DNA of 64,000 nt, from the NCBI RefSeq assembly GCF_018143015.1, contig NC_054740.1, positions 55,216,583-55,280,582 on the forward strand, written 5' to 3'. Of this stretch, positions 31,604-41,444 are shown piece after piece. The notes below the pieces were generated by a model that searched no databases, had not been told where the DNA came from, and was given only the letters and a program-made list of their open reading frames with translations. The DNA comes from Lytechinus variegatus. Its lineage: Eukaryota > Echinodermata > Echinoidea > Temnopleuroida > Toxopneustidae. The first letter of the stretch is position 1, and the number at the start of each line of letters is the position of its first letter. A program made the position numbers and the translations under genes.

Positions 31604-33779
31604 GGGTGATTCCATACGTGTCGTACGGGACATTTAGAGAACATTTGACAGTTTTTTTACAAGAAAAAAATAAAAATATTCCAGTAACTATAGATGATCA
31701 TCAAGTACTACCAGAGTGTTAGAAAAACCAATACTTAACATGACTTGAATTCACATCCTGTATAATACAGATTTAAAAAAATTAATGTGTCGTACGGACG
31801 CAGAAAAAGTGGCTTTTTTAGAAACCTCAAGTTTGTACTCAAAAGCCTGTGAGTTGAGCAGATAAATTTCATAGAAACTGAACTCAAATTGACATTCAAT
31901 TACCCAAGAACAAACACATCTATAAAAGAAAGCAAAATAAACATTCATGAATACATAAAGCAGATTATAATTTTCGAGAACATTGTGGCGTACGGGACAT
32001 TCAAAATGTGTCGTACGGGACATCTCTAAATTGAAGCCAAACTTTCTTACTTTATGTCTCTTTGACTTCTTCAATCACATTATTTGGCTGATGATAATGA
32101 TAATCCTATCAAACTAAGACATTCATTACGTTAGAAACCGCTATTAGCTGAATATTTCTGTCAATATATCATAAACAAAATAATGTGTCGTACGGGACAC
32201 TTGTGTGTCGTACAGGACACTTCTGTGTCGTACGGGACACTTGTGTGTTGTACAGGCACTTGCGTGTTGTGCTGGGCAGCCTGAATAAAAAAAAATGAAC
32301 TTTTTATCAATCAGAAGGAGCATTGCCCCTAAATTCTTCCTTTTTTATGAAAAATCTTTTAATAAGTAGTCATTCAGGACAATATAATTAAGTAACCTCA
32401 ATATATACAATCGGGAGCAATATGTTATAATTTTTTCATGATGGGAAATGTACAAGTGTTCACAGCATTTTGTACGAGCTGAAAAACTTGAGGTTTTGTG
32501 TGAAGTTATATTTTAGTGAATTAATCAAATGATTTCCAAACACTATTTAAACAATGAATGAATGAAACTTTGTGTAAATTACGGGGCTAAAATGTTATAA
32601 TTTTTTTATATAAAATGTATATCTACATGATATATGTCACAACTGTCACTTGTAATTCCACAAAATATTTTTTTCTAAAGAAATGCGGTTCTACTTTTTC
32701 AAACCCATCTGCATTTCATGAAACCATATGGTTTGTCTTATTTTCCACATTTTTTTTTACAACTTGAAAAAAGTAAAGAGTTTCAATACTGTATATAAAA
32801 AATAGTGATCATCAAGGGAAGTCTAAATAGATGATCATGATGATTGATATGTATTTTTTTACATCTTATAATAATTCCACATTAGCATGCAAGAGGAAGT
32901 CATTTTCCAGGCTAGGTTGAAATAATTATAAAGGTTTTCTTTTCATGCTCAATGAAAAGAAATTAACCTGCTCTGATCAGTGAAAATCACCAGTTTAGCT
33001 AAAGGGATTCACAAACGAATTGTAAGCCTACATGAAATCAATTAAAATGTTTAGAATCACCTATTTCATGTTCTATGGAGATAAACAAAGTACTTTTTCA
33101 GTTCACTTTATGTTAAATCAATTAAATGAAATTAAATATGCCTACTATTTATGGTTTCTGAATCCAAATCCTGCAATTAAATGCATTATTATATTGTGTG
33201 TCGTACGGGACATGTCCCGTACGACACACGCTGTGTCGTACGGGACAACTTTTAATAGGACAATAATTGAAAAATGAAGGGCAGTAATTAGATCCTTATG
33301 GGATAAATCGATCACCCATGAGTCAAAGAAAGAGAAACTGATTTTATGAAATTGCATCATCAAAAATAAAATTGTAGGAAAAACTTTTGCATTGTCATGT
33401 GTCGTACGGGACATTGCCAAAAATAGGGTCTGAAAAATCAGGGCTGCCCCTATTATGGATCATGAAAATGTTGTAGATATTATTTGGAATATTCAATGAT
33501 ATATTATTCTATTGACCTGCAATATTTTTAATCTTCTCGTGCTTTGCAAATAATTGTTTCAGGCGGTGTTTGTACTTGACTATTCAATTAGCAAAATTAT
33601 TGAAAATTTAAAATTCCATTGTTCCCCCCAATTAAAACTATATCTGTCTTCACTTTTGGTTAAAACTCATAATTTTCATAAAATTTAGGTATCATAGTAA
33701 CATATTACACTACTTATGACTTATTGAAAGCATGTTGAAATTTATGATATTTTTGAAGTTCTAGTGTGGAATCGCCCCT
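31604..33779. mobile_element. TA-flanked element with TGTCGTACGGGACAT motif, 2.2 kb
   Basis: The left end GGGTGATTCCA and right end TGGAATCGCCCCT are imperfect inverted repeats with TA outside (31602-31603, 33780-33781). About eleven copies of TGTCGTACGGGACA(T/C) or one- to two-base variants occur in both orientations: 31619, 31787, 31986, 32009, a tandem cluster at 32186-32270, an abutting head-to-head pair at 33199-33226, 33233, and 33400. No transposase frame; the small minus-strand frames are by-products. Confidence 0.75.
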
Positions 33780-33781
33780 TA

Positions 33782-35969
33782 CCGGTCAGTATTGGCACTG
33801 CTGGGGCAGAGGGGCGTTGCTTTATCCGATGAATCATCATTAAATCTTAAACTTTATAAAGAAGAGTGGAGGGAGAGAGGGAAAGAGAAATGGAGAGAGA
33901 GAGAAGGAGAGAGCAAGAGGGGAGCCGAAATTCTAAAGACGTAGGAGTATTCAAACTTGAAAGCTTGGACATTAACACCCTTGTCTCCAAAGCACGTACA
34001 CTACCAAAATTAACTGTGTTTAGCGCTTGACCCCCAGATGCTGGTGATTGTACGTCAACGGACAGATACAGATAGCCAGAGAGCAAAAGAAAGTAAAGGA
34101 AGGGGGGGGGGCTGGGAGGAAAGGGGAGATTTAAAAAGCACCGCCTCTTAATATCTAATAAGTTTGATATAAAGAATGATCGCCGAGCTTTATTTCCTCT
34201 TTTTATCACAAAGGAATGGAGAATATAAAAGGAAGAAGAAACATTGTACAGGTGCAAAACATGGCCGTCACAGGAGGGGGGGGGGGAGGGTGCGGTGGGT
34301 GCGCACCCCCCCCCCCTCTTCATCAAGTTCTTTTTTTTTTTTGCTTGCCAAATTTCTCTTGACCAAAATGATCGTTTTGATGGTGAAACCTCTTTTTTTT
34401 TTTTTTGGGGGGGGGGCTTGTCAAATTTAAACCACCACCCCTGCCTGATATATTCATTTGTAGTTTTTGTCTCTTCCCCCCCAAGAACCTCTCCCCCTTG
34501 GAAAATGCTGGTGACGGCACTGTTCAAAGAATCTTGCTTGATCAGCAGGCACTAATCCGACCCACCCCCCTCCCTTCCCTGCAAAAAAGGAAATGGAGTG
34601 GCTTGGAATTTTTTTTTTTGAAATGGAAAAGGGGAGGGGGAAAAATACGAGGAAAAGAAAAAGGCCCTGCGCTCCCTCCTCCAAGAATAGCTAAGAGGAA
34701 AGAGAAACCTAGAAAACGCGTTATACCAGGAAGTCTTCTTTTCGCCACCAAAAGTCCCCAAAATCTGATCTGATTTCATACTTCCTCAATTCACGATATA
34801 CAAATTAAATCTAAACTAGATTTTAATTCGTCATGAGGACGAATTAGGTGGTCTGTCATGATTTTTCATTCAGTGTCGGCTGATGTTGTATGCAGGCGCG
34901 CCGGAACACTTTCAGTTTTGGGGGGGCAAAATCCCGAAGGGGGCACAATACCGAAGCGATCGTGCAGGAGAGGGGGTTGTAAGTACTTTGTGTAAAAATG
35001 GAGTATAAAAGTTGCGTTTCTAAGAGAATTCAAAAATAAATTTCTTAAGAATTAGGCATAGAATTCACTACGAAAGACTATACTCAAAGTTTATGAGAAC
35101 CTATAAAATCTACGCGCAAAATGTGGTTTTTGTGTCTGATCAATTAAATTACGTAATACGCTAATATTGACTCAAAATACCAGAAATTTTTCAGCATTAT
35201 CCTTTCAGAAATATTATTTATGTACATTTACATACACGGACGACGCGAGAGAGCACAATTATCATAAGTTTCAAGGAGTGTAGTAAGCAGAAGAAGCGTA
35301 ACAACAGAAACAACATACATTCTAATGAATGTCTTTTCAAATTCAAAATGTCATACTGTTCTGACGTGGCAGACGTCGATAAGCACTTATATCCCCACTT
35401 TATGCAAATCATTTCTGAACTCAGCATTGGAGATAGTCAGTCCCTGATTATCCATGCATAGGCAAAACGTTTCATATTCTGTAACTGGAGGAAAAAATAA
35501 ATATGACCTGCTTAATTATTGTCTAACAATTTTAAACTTTTCTGAAAATTTATAACATTACTCGATTTATGTGTTTCCTTTGGCATGTTTTGTATGGCTG
35601 GGAAGCACTTTTGGACGACCCCTTCAAAATCTTCTTTTTTCTTTACATATTTTCTGGGGAAAATGTGACCATAACTAGGAAATGATGAATATCAAATTCC
35701 AGGAAATATTCATTAGTAAATAATCATGAATTAACAAACTACGGCAGTTAATAATGTACATTATTTAGAAGAAAACAATTACATTCCAATAGCGAATATG
35801 GTTGTCGGAACACCAAGTGGAATTTTCGAAAAAGTGGATAGAGGAAGAAATGAAATTGATAGGACGAAGTGGACAGTTGATAGTCGAGTAATTTTTGTTC
35901 AAATGAGCGTAGTCCTGATAAAGACAGTAAACCAGAAAAGGTCGAAGACTTGAAGAGGCTTGATTAGTT
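33782..35969. other. Low-complexity spacer
   Basis: GA-rich tract at 33860-33925. G, C and T homopolymers at 34100-34420 and 34560-34680 create long but spurious frames on both strands. A short hairpin AATTCGTC/GACGAATT lies at 34826-34846, next to AGGTGGTCTGTCATGA, which also occurs at 44229-44242 on the other strand. No gene seen. Confidence 0.5.
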
Positions 35970-35974
35970 GATAG
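35970..35974. other. Target-site duplication GATAG, left copy
   Basis: Matches GATAG at 41440-41444 immediately outside the right LTR. Confidence 0.9.
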
Positions 35975-36127
35975 TGTTACGATATCAGTATGGATATGTA
36001 AGCACTCCATACACCTCCCGCAACATGGATACCATGCCTGTTGATTGACCTGCCTAGCTGGCCTGTATAATAAACCTGTATATACGTTCATACCAAAGTC
36101 TCCACCAGAGTCCTTTGTATTGGATCA
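35975..36127 (+). repeat. 5' LTR of retrotransposon 1
   Basis: Starts TGTTACGATATCAG and ends TTGGATCA. Contains TATAATAAACC, a likely polyadenylation signal. 151 of 153 positions match the 3' LTR. Confidence 0.95.
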
Positions 36128-36145
36128 TGGTGGCAGCTGAAACCA
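36128..36145 (+). promoter_or_regulatory. Primer-binding site of retrotransposon 1
   Basis: TGGTGGCAGCTGAAACC begins directly at the LTR border and starts with the TGG expected to pair with a tRNA CCA end. The primer tRNA was not identified. Confidence 0.7.
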
Positions 36146-36748
36146 GTGATCGCTTTTGAAATGACAAGGATCAAGTAACCAGATACTGTATTGTTGGGAA
36201 GTAAACTGCATGTCTTTTTACCGAAATTCGCATGCTTCATAACCTACTTACTAACCCAACGGGTGCCCGCTAGCCCCGGCTATCGCATCGCTCATGTACC
36301 GTACTGTGCATACCCAATGCACTGTCACAGCAAATCACAGTGTTGTGAGAAGGAGCGAGATGCTAACGGTAACTGTAAACAATCAAATATAGCCTGAATA
36401 AGTTATAACTGTGTTCAATCACTGGCACAGAGGTCTGCATCATAAGATCAACATACACTAAAAGTTGATAAAACCTAAATTACTTAATTTTCTGGACTAG
36501 AGTGTGAACAATGAATTAATATTTTCCTAATATTAATTGTAAATCTGGAGTGTGAGAAGTGAGTGGGAGTGACCAGCATTTTCACTGCATGAAACACCTA
36601 ATGACATTCACACAGGGCTGTGAGTGCGTTACAGGTATCATCACCAGTCGACCTGTGACTGTAAGGAGCGTTCACACGTGGATATAATCAGACATTAATA
36701 TCTACACTCATTCATTTAAATACCTAATACGTACAGCGAACATACACA
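36146..36748 (+). other. Untranslated leader of retrotransposon 1
   Basis: About 600 bp between primer-binding site and Gag-Pol start, with no coding content. Presumably holds packaging signals. Confidence 0.6.
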
Positions 36749-39700
36749 ATGAGTAGTGGAAAATATCCAGAAATGAACTGGGAGGCAACAGACCTACCCG
36801 AAGAGTTCCAGCTTTTCAGACAAAGAATGGAGCTGATTCTAGCAGACCAAGACATAACTGATCAGAGAAAAATGGCTATAAAAATCAAGATTGCTGTAGG
36901 CAATGAAGGCTTGCGTCGAATCAATGCATCGGGGCTATCAGAGACCGATAAAGAAAAACCGCAAGAGCTATGGAGACTATTAGAGGCACAGTTAAAGGTC
37001 AATATCAATTTTCGCATACACCGCTTAGAGCTAATGCGGTACAGGCAGAAACCGGATGAAACGATCGATGAATTCGTAACCAGGTGTAGGGACAAAGCCA
37101 AAAATTGCGATTTCGAGGAAGCTGAGTTAAATGAGCGAATCATGGAGCTAGTGATTGCGTCAACTCCAAGTCTCGAATTCCAAAAGTCATTGCTAGATCA
37201 ACCGAAAGGTTACAAGGTCGAACAAATTTTGGTAGAAGGTCGTAAATACGAGGCAGTTGCTGCGAGCCGACAATGTCTTGAGACACTAGACCCTAAACAG
37301 AATATCGATTCGTTCAAGCGTAACCAGGGACGAAAAGCATGTGGTAACTGCGGACGTTTCCACAAACCTCGTCAGTGCCCTGCGTATGACGATGAGTGCC
37401 GTGCCTGTGGCACCAAGGGCCATTGGGCCAAATTCTGTCGTAAATCGAAAAATGATCGTAGTCGTAAACAGAATCGTAGATCAGATGACCAAAGATCAGA
37501 CACGGTATCTGATGATCAGAAAACAAGACAAAACAAATCACGATCAAAGTCGAAAAGTCGAAAGAGTAAACCGATAAGCGAAGTGGACATAACACATGAT
37601 ACTACCACAGATCATGATCATTATCAATCTACAGATAGTCCATTGAACGTAGCACAATTCGACACCATACACACTAATGGACCACACACAGTTGTAAATC
37701 CAGAAGGTACTGTATCATTTGCTAATATTGACATAATATGCCCACAGAGAGTAGGTCAACATAAGCTTTACCTAAAAGTGGACTCGGGGGCAAGTGCTAA
37801 CACTATCACAGTACGTACCGCCAAAGCAATATACGGTCCAAAGTGGGAATCAGTAGTGAAACAAACAACGATAAAACTTATAGCTTACGGAGAGACACAA
37901 ATTCCATGTAAGGGTACACTAGACATAAAGTGTAGATACAAGAGTACAAAATGGTCAACACATACATTCTATGTAGCAGATGTCAAGGGTCCAGCGATCC
38001 TAGGGTTGTTAGGTTGCACTGACCTTGGAATTATCACAATTCACACAATGCACAACGAAACACCTACAAACAATCCTAAACCTAAACAAACACCTATCAC
38101 AAGTGTAAGGGATCTCAAACAAGCATATCCGAATCAGTTTGACGCTATTGGTAGTTTCCGAGGGAAGGCAATGCTTCATGTCAAGGATGATGCTAAACCT
38201 ACCATAGACGCACCCCGCAAGTGCAGCGTACACTTGAAAGACAAAATCAAGGCGGAACTGGACAAAATGGAGCAGCAAGGAGTCATCAGAAAAATTGAGT
38301 ACCACACCGATTGGTGCAGCTCCATGACCACTGTTGTGAAGAAAGATGGATCCATCAGGATTTGTCTTGACCCCAGGAGGTTAAATGATGCCTTGAAGAG
38401 ATGCCCGCACAAGGTACCAACCTTGGAAGAGGTTCAACCTGTCTTTGCAGGAGCTCAGTACTTCTCTAAGTTAGACGCGAAGGCTGGTTACTGGTCGGTT
38501 CACCTAGCAGAGGAGTGCCAGGATCTCACCACATTCCGTACACCATTTGGAAGGTACTGCTTCCAAAGACTACCATTTGGGTTATGTACTAGTCAGGATA
38601 TCTTCCAGCAGCATATGGATAGGATTGTCCAAAATGTGCCAGGCTGCATATGCATCGCAGATGACATAGCGATCGTAGGAAGAACGGAGGAGGAACACGA
38701 TAGGAATCTCTACCTACTCATGGAGACAGCAAAGCAAGAAGGCTTAGTTTTCAACAGCTCCAAATGTACTATCAAGAAGGAAGCCATCAACTTCTTCGGT
38801 TCCAAGTACACTAGATCAGGTATCTACCCAGATCCGAGCAAGGTAGAAGCTATCACCTCAATGCCATCACCCAAGGACAAAGAAGATGTTCAGAGATGCC
38901 TAGGATTATTCACATACCTAGCAGCATACATTCCTAACTTCTCAGAGAAGTCAGCGCCACTTCGAGAACTTCTACACAAGGAAGTACCATTCATCTGGGA
39001 CGATGATCATGAACATTCCTTGAACAGCCTGAAAAGTGCAGTATCGTCAGGTGCATGTCTACAATTCTATGACCCAAAGAAAGAGACAACTCTTGAGGTA
39101 GATGCATCGATGAAAGGGCTAGGAGCATGCCTGCTCCAGCAAGGCAAACCAGTTGCATTTGCATCCAAAAGTCTTTCCACTGCACAGTCCAACTATTCCA
39201 ACATAGAGAGGGAAACCTTAGCCCTAGTGTTTGGTATCAACCGCTTCCATACATATCTGTTCGGGAAGGAATTCACCGTCATAACAGATCACAGACCATT
39301 GGAAATGATATGGAAGAAACCTCTTAGAAGTGCACCACCACGTCTACAGAGATTGCTTATCAAAGTCCAAGGATACCGATTTCAAGTCAAGTATCGACCA
39401 GGAAAAGACATGATTCTTTCCGATACCTTGAGCCGACTTCCTAATCCCAAGGAAGCACGCGATGTTCCGCTAGATGTCAGAGTGGAATCCATCTGCACTG
39501 AAGCCGAAGATTCGCACCAGATTGACTTGATATACTTCGGACAACACAAGAGAACAGAGCTTCAGAGAGAAACAGCTAATGATCCTGTTCTCAGATCACT
39601 ATGGCAAATAGTCACTCAGGGATGGCCTGAGACCATCCAAGAATTGCCGACATCCCTTCGTCAATTTTGGTCTTACAGAGATGAAATTGGAGTATCACAC

Positions 39701-40849
39701 GGAGTACTCTTCAAGGGAAGTCAAGTCATCATACCGAAGACACTAAGGAATGACATCCTTAGACAGCTTCATCTAGGACACATGGGAATCGAAAGCACGA
39801 GACGACTTGCTCGTGAGACAGTGTTCTGGCCAAACATCAACAAGGACATTGATCAGTTGATAAAGCAGTGTGAAACATGCCAGAAACACCAAGCAAGACA
39901 GCAGAAAGAGCCACTGCATCCCCATGATGTACCACCAGCACCATGGACCAGACTAGGAAGTGACTTGTTCATGCTCAATAGACAAGAGTATCTACTCGTT
40001 ACTGATTACTATTCCAAGTATCCGATCATTGCTAAGCTAACCGATACATCCAGTGCAGCTATAGCAAGACAGATGACGGGAATCTTCAGTCTGTTTGGTC
40101 CACCAGAAGAGATTGTGTCCGACAACGGTCCACAATTTGTCGGGAAACCATTCCAAGACATGTGCAAGAAGTGGAATATCAAGCACATCACTTCTTCACC
40201 GCACTATCCAAGATCCAACGGATTAGCTGAGAGAATGGTTCGTACAATCAAGAATCTGTTGACAAAGTGTTCTCAAACTAGCCAAGACAGCCAACTAGCC
40301 ATGATGCACCTGAGAGCAACACCAGTTGACAATAACTTGAGATCACCAGCAGAGATGTTGTTTGGAAGACCCATCCGAACCACATTGCCAAGTCACTATC
40401 TTTCGAGAGATTCTGCTGCTACCGAGTTTCTCTTGAATAGGCAAGACAAAATGAAGGAAGTGCATGATCGACATGCAAGTTCTGATCTGCCACCACTGCA
40501 TGTAGGACAGCCTGTGAGAGTTCTGCATCCAAGAGACATCACTTGGATACCAGCCAAAGTATCCAAAATCTGTGAAGAACCTCGATCCTACGAAGTTTCA
40601 ACGCCGAATGGAGGAATCTTGAGGAGAAATAGATCTCACTTGAGGGAAATTCCATCCACCAACCCAACTCCGAAGCGTGTGAGGTTCGACGAAGAAAACC
40701 ACTCCACAGAAACTCAACCGGAGGAAGACAACGTCCAACGAACACCAATGTCCAACTCTAATACTAATCAATCTCAACAGACATACTCACAAACCACGAG
40801 GTCTGGACGCACTATTCGCAAACCAGAGAGATTCATGTTTGAAGATTGA
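36749..40849 (+). CDS. Gag-Pol polyprotein of retrotransposon 1 (1366 residues)
   Basis: Encodes the particle protein and enzymes for retrotransposition in a single frame without a frameshift. Order: Gag, with two zinc knuckles around residues 197-230 (second CRACGTKGHWAKFC); aspartic protease with DSGAS at about 345; reverse transcriptase with LDPRRLND, QRLPFGLCTSQDIF and catalytic IADDIAI near 636; RNase H with VDAS near 784 and TDHRPLE; integrase with the zinc-binding HLGHMG...CETCQ segment near 1007-1050 and a D,D,E core (DLF near 1070, SDNGPQ near 1123, LAERM near 1159). The basic tail lacks an obvious chromodomain. All key catalytic residues seen are present, so it could still be active. 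Confidence 0.95.
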   Translation: MSSGKYPEMNWEATDLPEEFQLFRQRMELILADQDITDQRKMAIKIKIAVGNEGLRRINASGLSETDKEKPQELWRLLEAQLKVNINFRIHRLELMRYRQKPDETIDEFVTRCRDKAKNCDFEEAELNERIMELVIASTPSLEFQKSLLDQPKGYKVEQILVEGRKYEAVAASRQCLETLDPKQNIDSFKRNQGRKACGNCGRFHKPRQCPAYDDECRACGTKGHWAKFCRKSKNDRSRKQNRRSDDQRSDTVSDDQKTRQNKSRSKSKSRKSKPISEVDITHDTTTDHDHYQSTDSPLNVAQFDTIHTNGPHTVVNPEGTVSFANIDIICPQRVGQHKLYLKVDSGASANTITVRTAKAIYGPKWESVVKQTTIKLIAYGETQIPCKGTLDIKCRYKSTKWSTHTFYVADVKGPAILGLLGCTDLGIITIHTMHNETPTNNPKPKQTPITSVRDLKQAYPNQFDAIGSFRGKAMLHVKDDAKPTIDAPRKCSVHLKDKIKAELDKMEQQGVIRKIEYHTDWCSSMTTVVKKDGSIRICLDPRRLNDALKRCPHKVPTLEEVQPVFAGAQYFSKLDAKAGYWSVHLAEECQDLTTFRTPFGRYCFQRLPFGLCTSQDIFQQHMDRIVQNVPGCICIADDIAIVGRTEEEHDRNLYLLMETAKQEGLVFNSSKCTIKKEAINFFGSKYTRSGIYPDPSKVEAITSMPSPKDKEDVQRCLGLFTYLAAYIPNFSEKSAPLRELLHKEVPFIWDDDHEHSLNSLKSAVSSGACLQFYDPKKETTLEVDASMKGLGACLLQQGKPVAFASKSLSTAQSNYSNIERETLALVFGINRFHTYLFGKEFTVITDHRPLEMIWKKPLRSAPPRLQRLLIKVQGYRFQVKYRPGKDMILSDTLSRLPNPKEARDVPLDVRVESICTEAEDSHQIDLIYFGQHKRTELQRETANDPVLRSLWQIVTQGWPETIQELPTSLRQFWSYRDEIGVSHGVLFKGSQVIIPKTLRNDILRQLHLGHMGIESTRRLARETVFWPNINKDIDQLIKQCETCQKHQARQQKEPLHPHDVPPAPWTRLGSDLFMLNRQEYLLVTDYYSKYPIIAKLTDTSSAAIARQMTGIFSLFGPPEEIVSDNGPQFVGKPFQDMCKKWNIKHITSSPHYPRSNGLAERMVRTIKNLLTKCSQTSQDSQLAMMHLRATPVDNNLRSPAEMLFGRPIRTTLPSHYLSRDSAATEFLLNRQDKMKEVHDRHASSDLPPLHVGQPVRVLHPRDITWIPAKVSKICEEPRSYEVSTPNGGILRRNRSHLREIPSTNPTPKRVRFDEENHSTETQPEEDNVQRTPMSNSNTNQSQQTYSQTTRSGRTIRKPERFMFED

Positions 40850-41273
40850 ACATTATGAACACTCTAAACTCTCAAACAAAGAAGAGAAAGAGAAGAAAGA
40901 AGAACACTGAAGACATTAGTGTAGTTTTAAGTTTATTATATGCATGTATAAACATTGTACATTATTTTTGGTATGTCAAGATAGTGTTTACGAAATTATC
41001 AAAAAGACACTATAACCAAAACTTATTGTTTGGAAATATTGATTTCAGGATCAATCTGGTTATCCAAATTATTTTCAGTTTTGCACAAGATTGAAGTTAT
41101 GTAAAATTGAAGATGCATACAGTTTATCACAAATTGGTATTATTCTCACAAACCAAACAATTTCTATATTATATCTGATAAATCATAACCAAGCCAAATT
41201 ACCAAAATTTGCAGACTACCAAAAGTATTGTTTGAAAACAATATCATTGAAATTTGAAATTCTCAATCTTATC
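40850..41273 (+). other. 3' non-coding region of retrotransposon 1
   Basis: About 420 bp AT-rich sequence between the polyprotein stop and the polypurine tract. Small frames here have no domain support. Confidence 0.7.
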
Positions 41274-41286
41274 AGAAGAAGGGGGA
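41274..41286 (+). promoter_or_regulatory. Polypurine tract of retrotransposon 1
   Basis: AGAAGAAGGGGGA abuts the 3' LTR and would prime plus-strand synthesis. Confidence 0.85.
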
Positions 41287-41439
41287 TGTTACGATATCAG
41301 TATGGATATCTAAGCACTTCATACACCTCCCGCAACATGGATACCATGCCTGTTGATTGACCTGCCTAGCTGGCCTGTATAATAAACCTGTATATACGTT
41401 CATACCAAAGTCTCCACCAGAGTCCTTTGTATTGGATCA
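41287..41439 (+). repeat. 3' LTR of retrotransposon 1
   Basis: 153 bp, two substitutions from the 5' LTR (both within the first 35 bases). Confidence 0.95.
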
Positions 41440-41444
41440 GATAG
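41440..41444. other. Target-site duplication GATAG, right copy
   Basis: Direct repeat of 35970-35974. Confidence 0.9.

Larger units (their letters stand above)
35975..41439 (+). mobile_element. Ty3/gypsy LTR retrotransposon 1, complete
   Basis: 5465 bp with 153-bp LTRs that differ at only two positions, 5-bp target duplications, a TGG-starting primer-binding site, one long Gag-Pol frame and a polypurine tract. No envelope frame and no chromodomain motif were seen. The short LTRs, single Gag-Pol and integrase after RNase H place it in Ty3/gypsy (Metaviridae-type), plausibly near the Mag/SURL-like elements of sea urchins. The exact clade needs a tree. Near-identical LTRs and an open frame indicate a recent insertion. 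Confidence 0.93.

Noticed and set aside
31751..33420. Minus-strand frames of 91 and 107 residues with a shared MSRTTH peptide
   Set aside because: The shared peptide is simply the translation of the TGTCGTACGGGACAT motif. No other protein-like signal.
33847..34780. Several overlapping frames, the longest 226 residues on the minus strand
   Set aside because: They cross GA tracts and long G, C and T homopolymers on both strands, have Ser/Pro/Lys low-complexity products and no domain or splice support.
34820..34860. Hammerhead ribozyme, suggested by ATGAG and GACGAA in a hairpin
   Set aside because: The CUGAUGA core and GAAA are not present in the required arrangement. It is a plain 8-bp stem.
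40846..41360. Small frames after Gag-Pol of retrotransposon 1 as an envelope gene
   Set aside because: Too short, no signal peptide or membrane protein pattern. They are in the 3' non-coding region.
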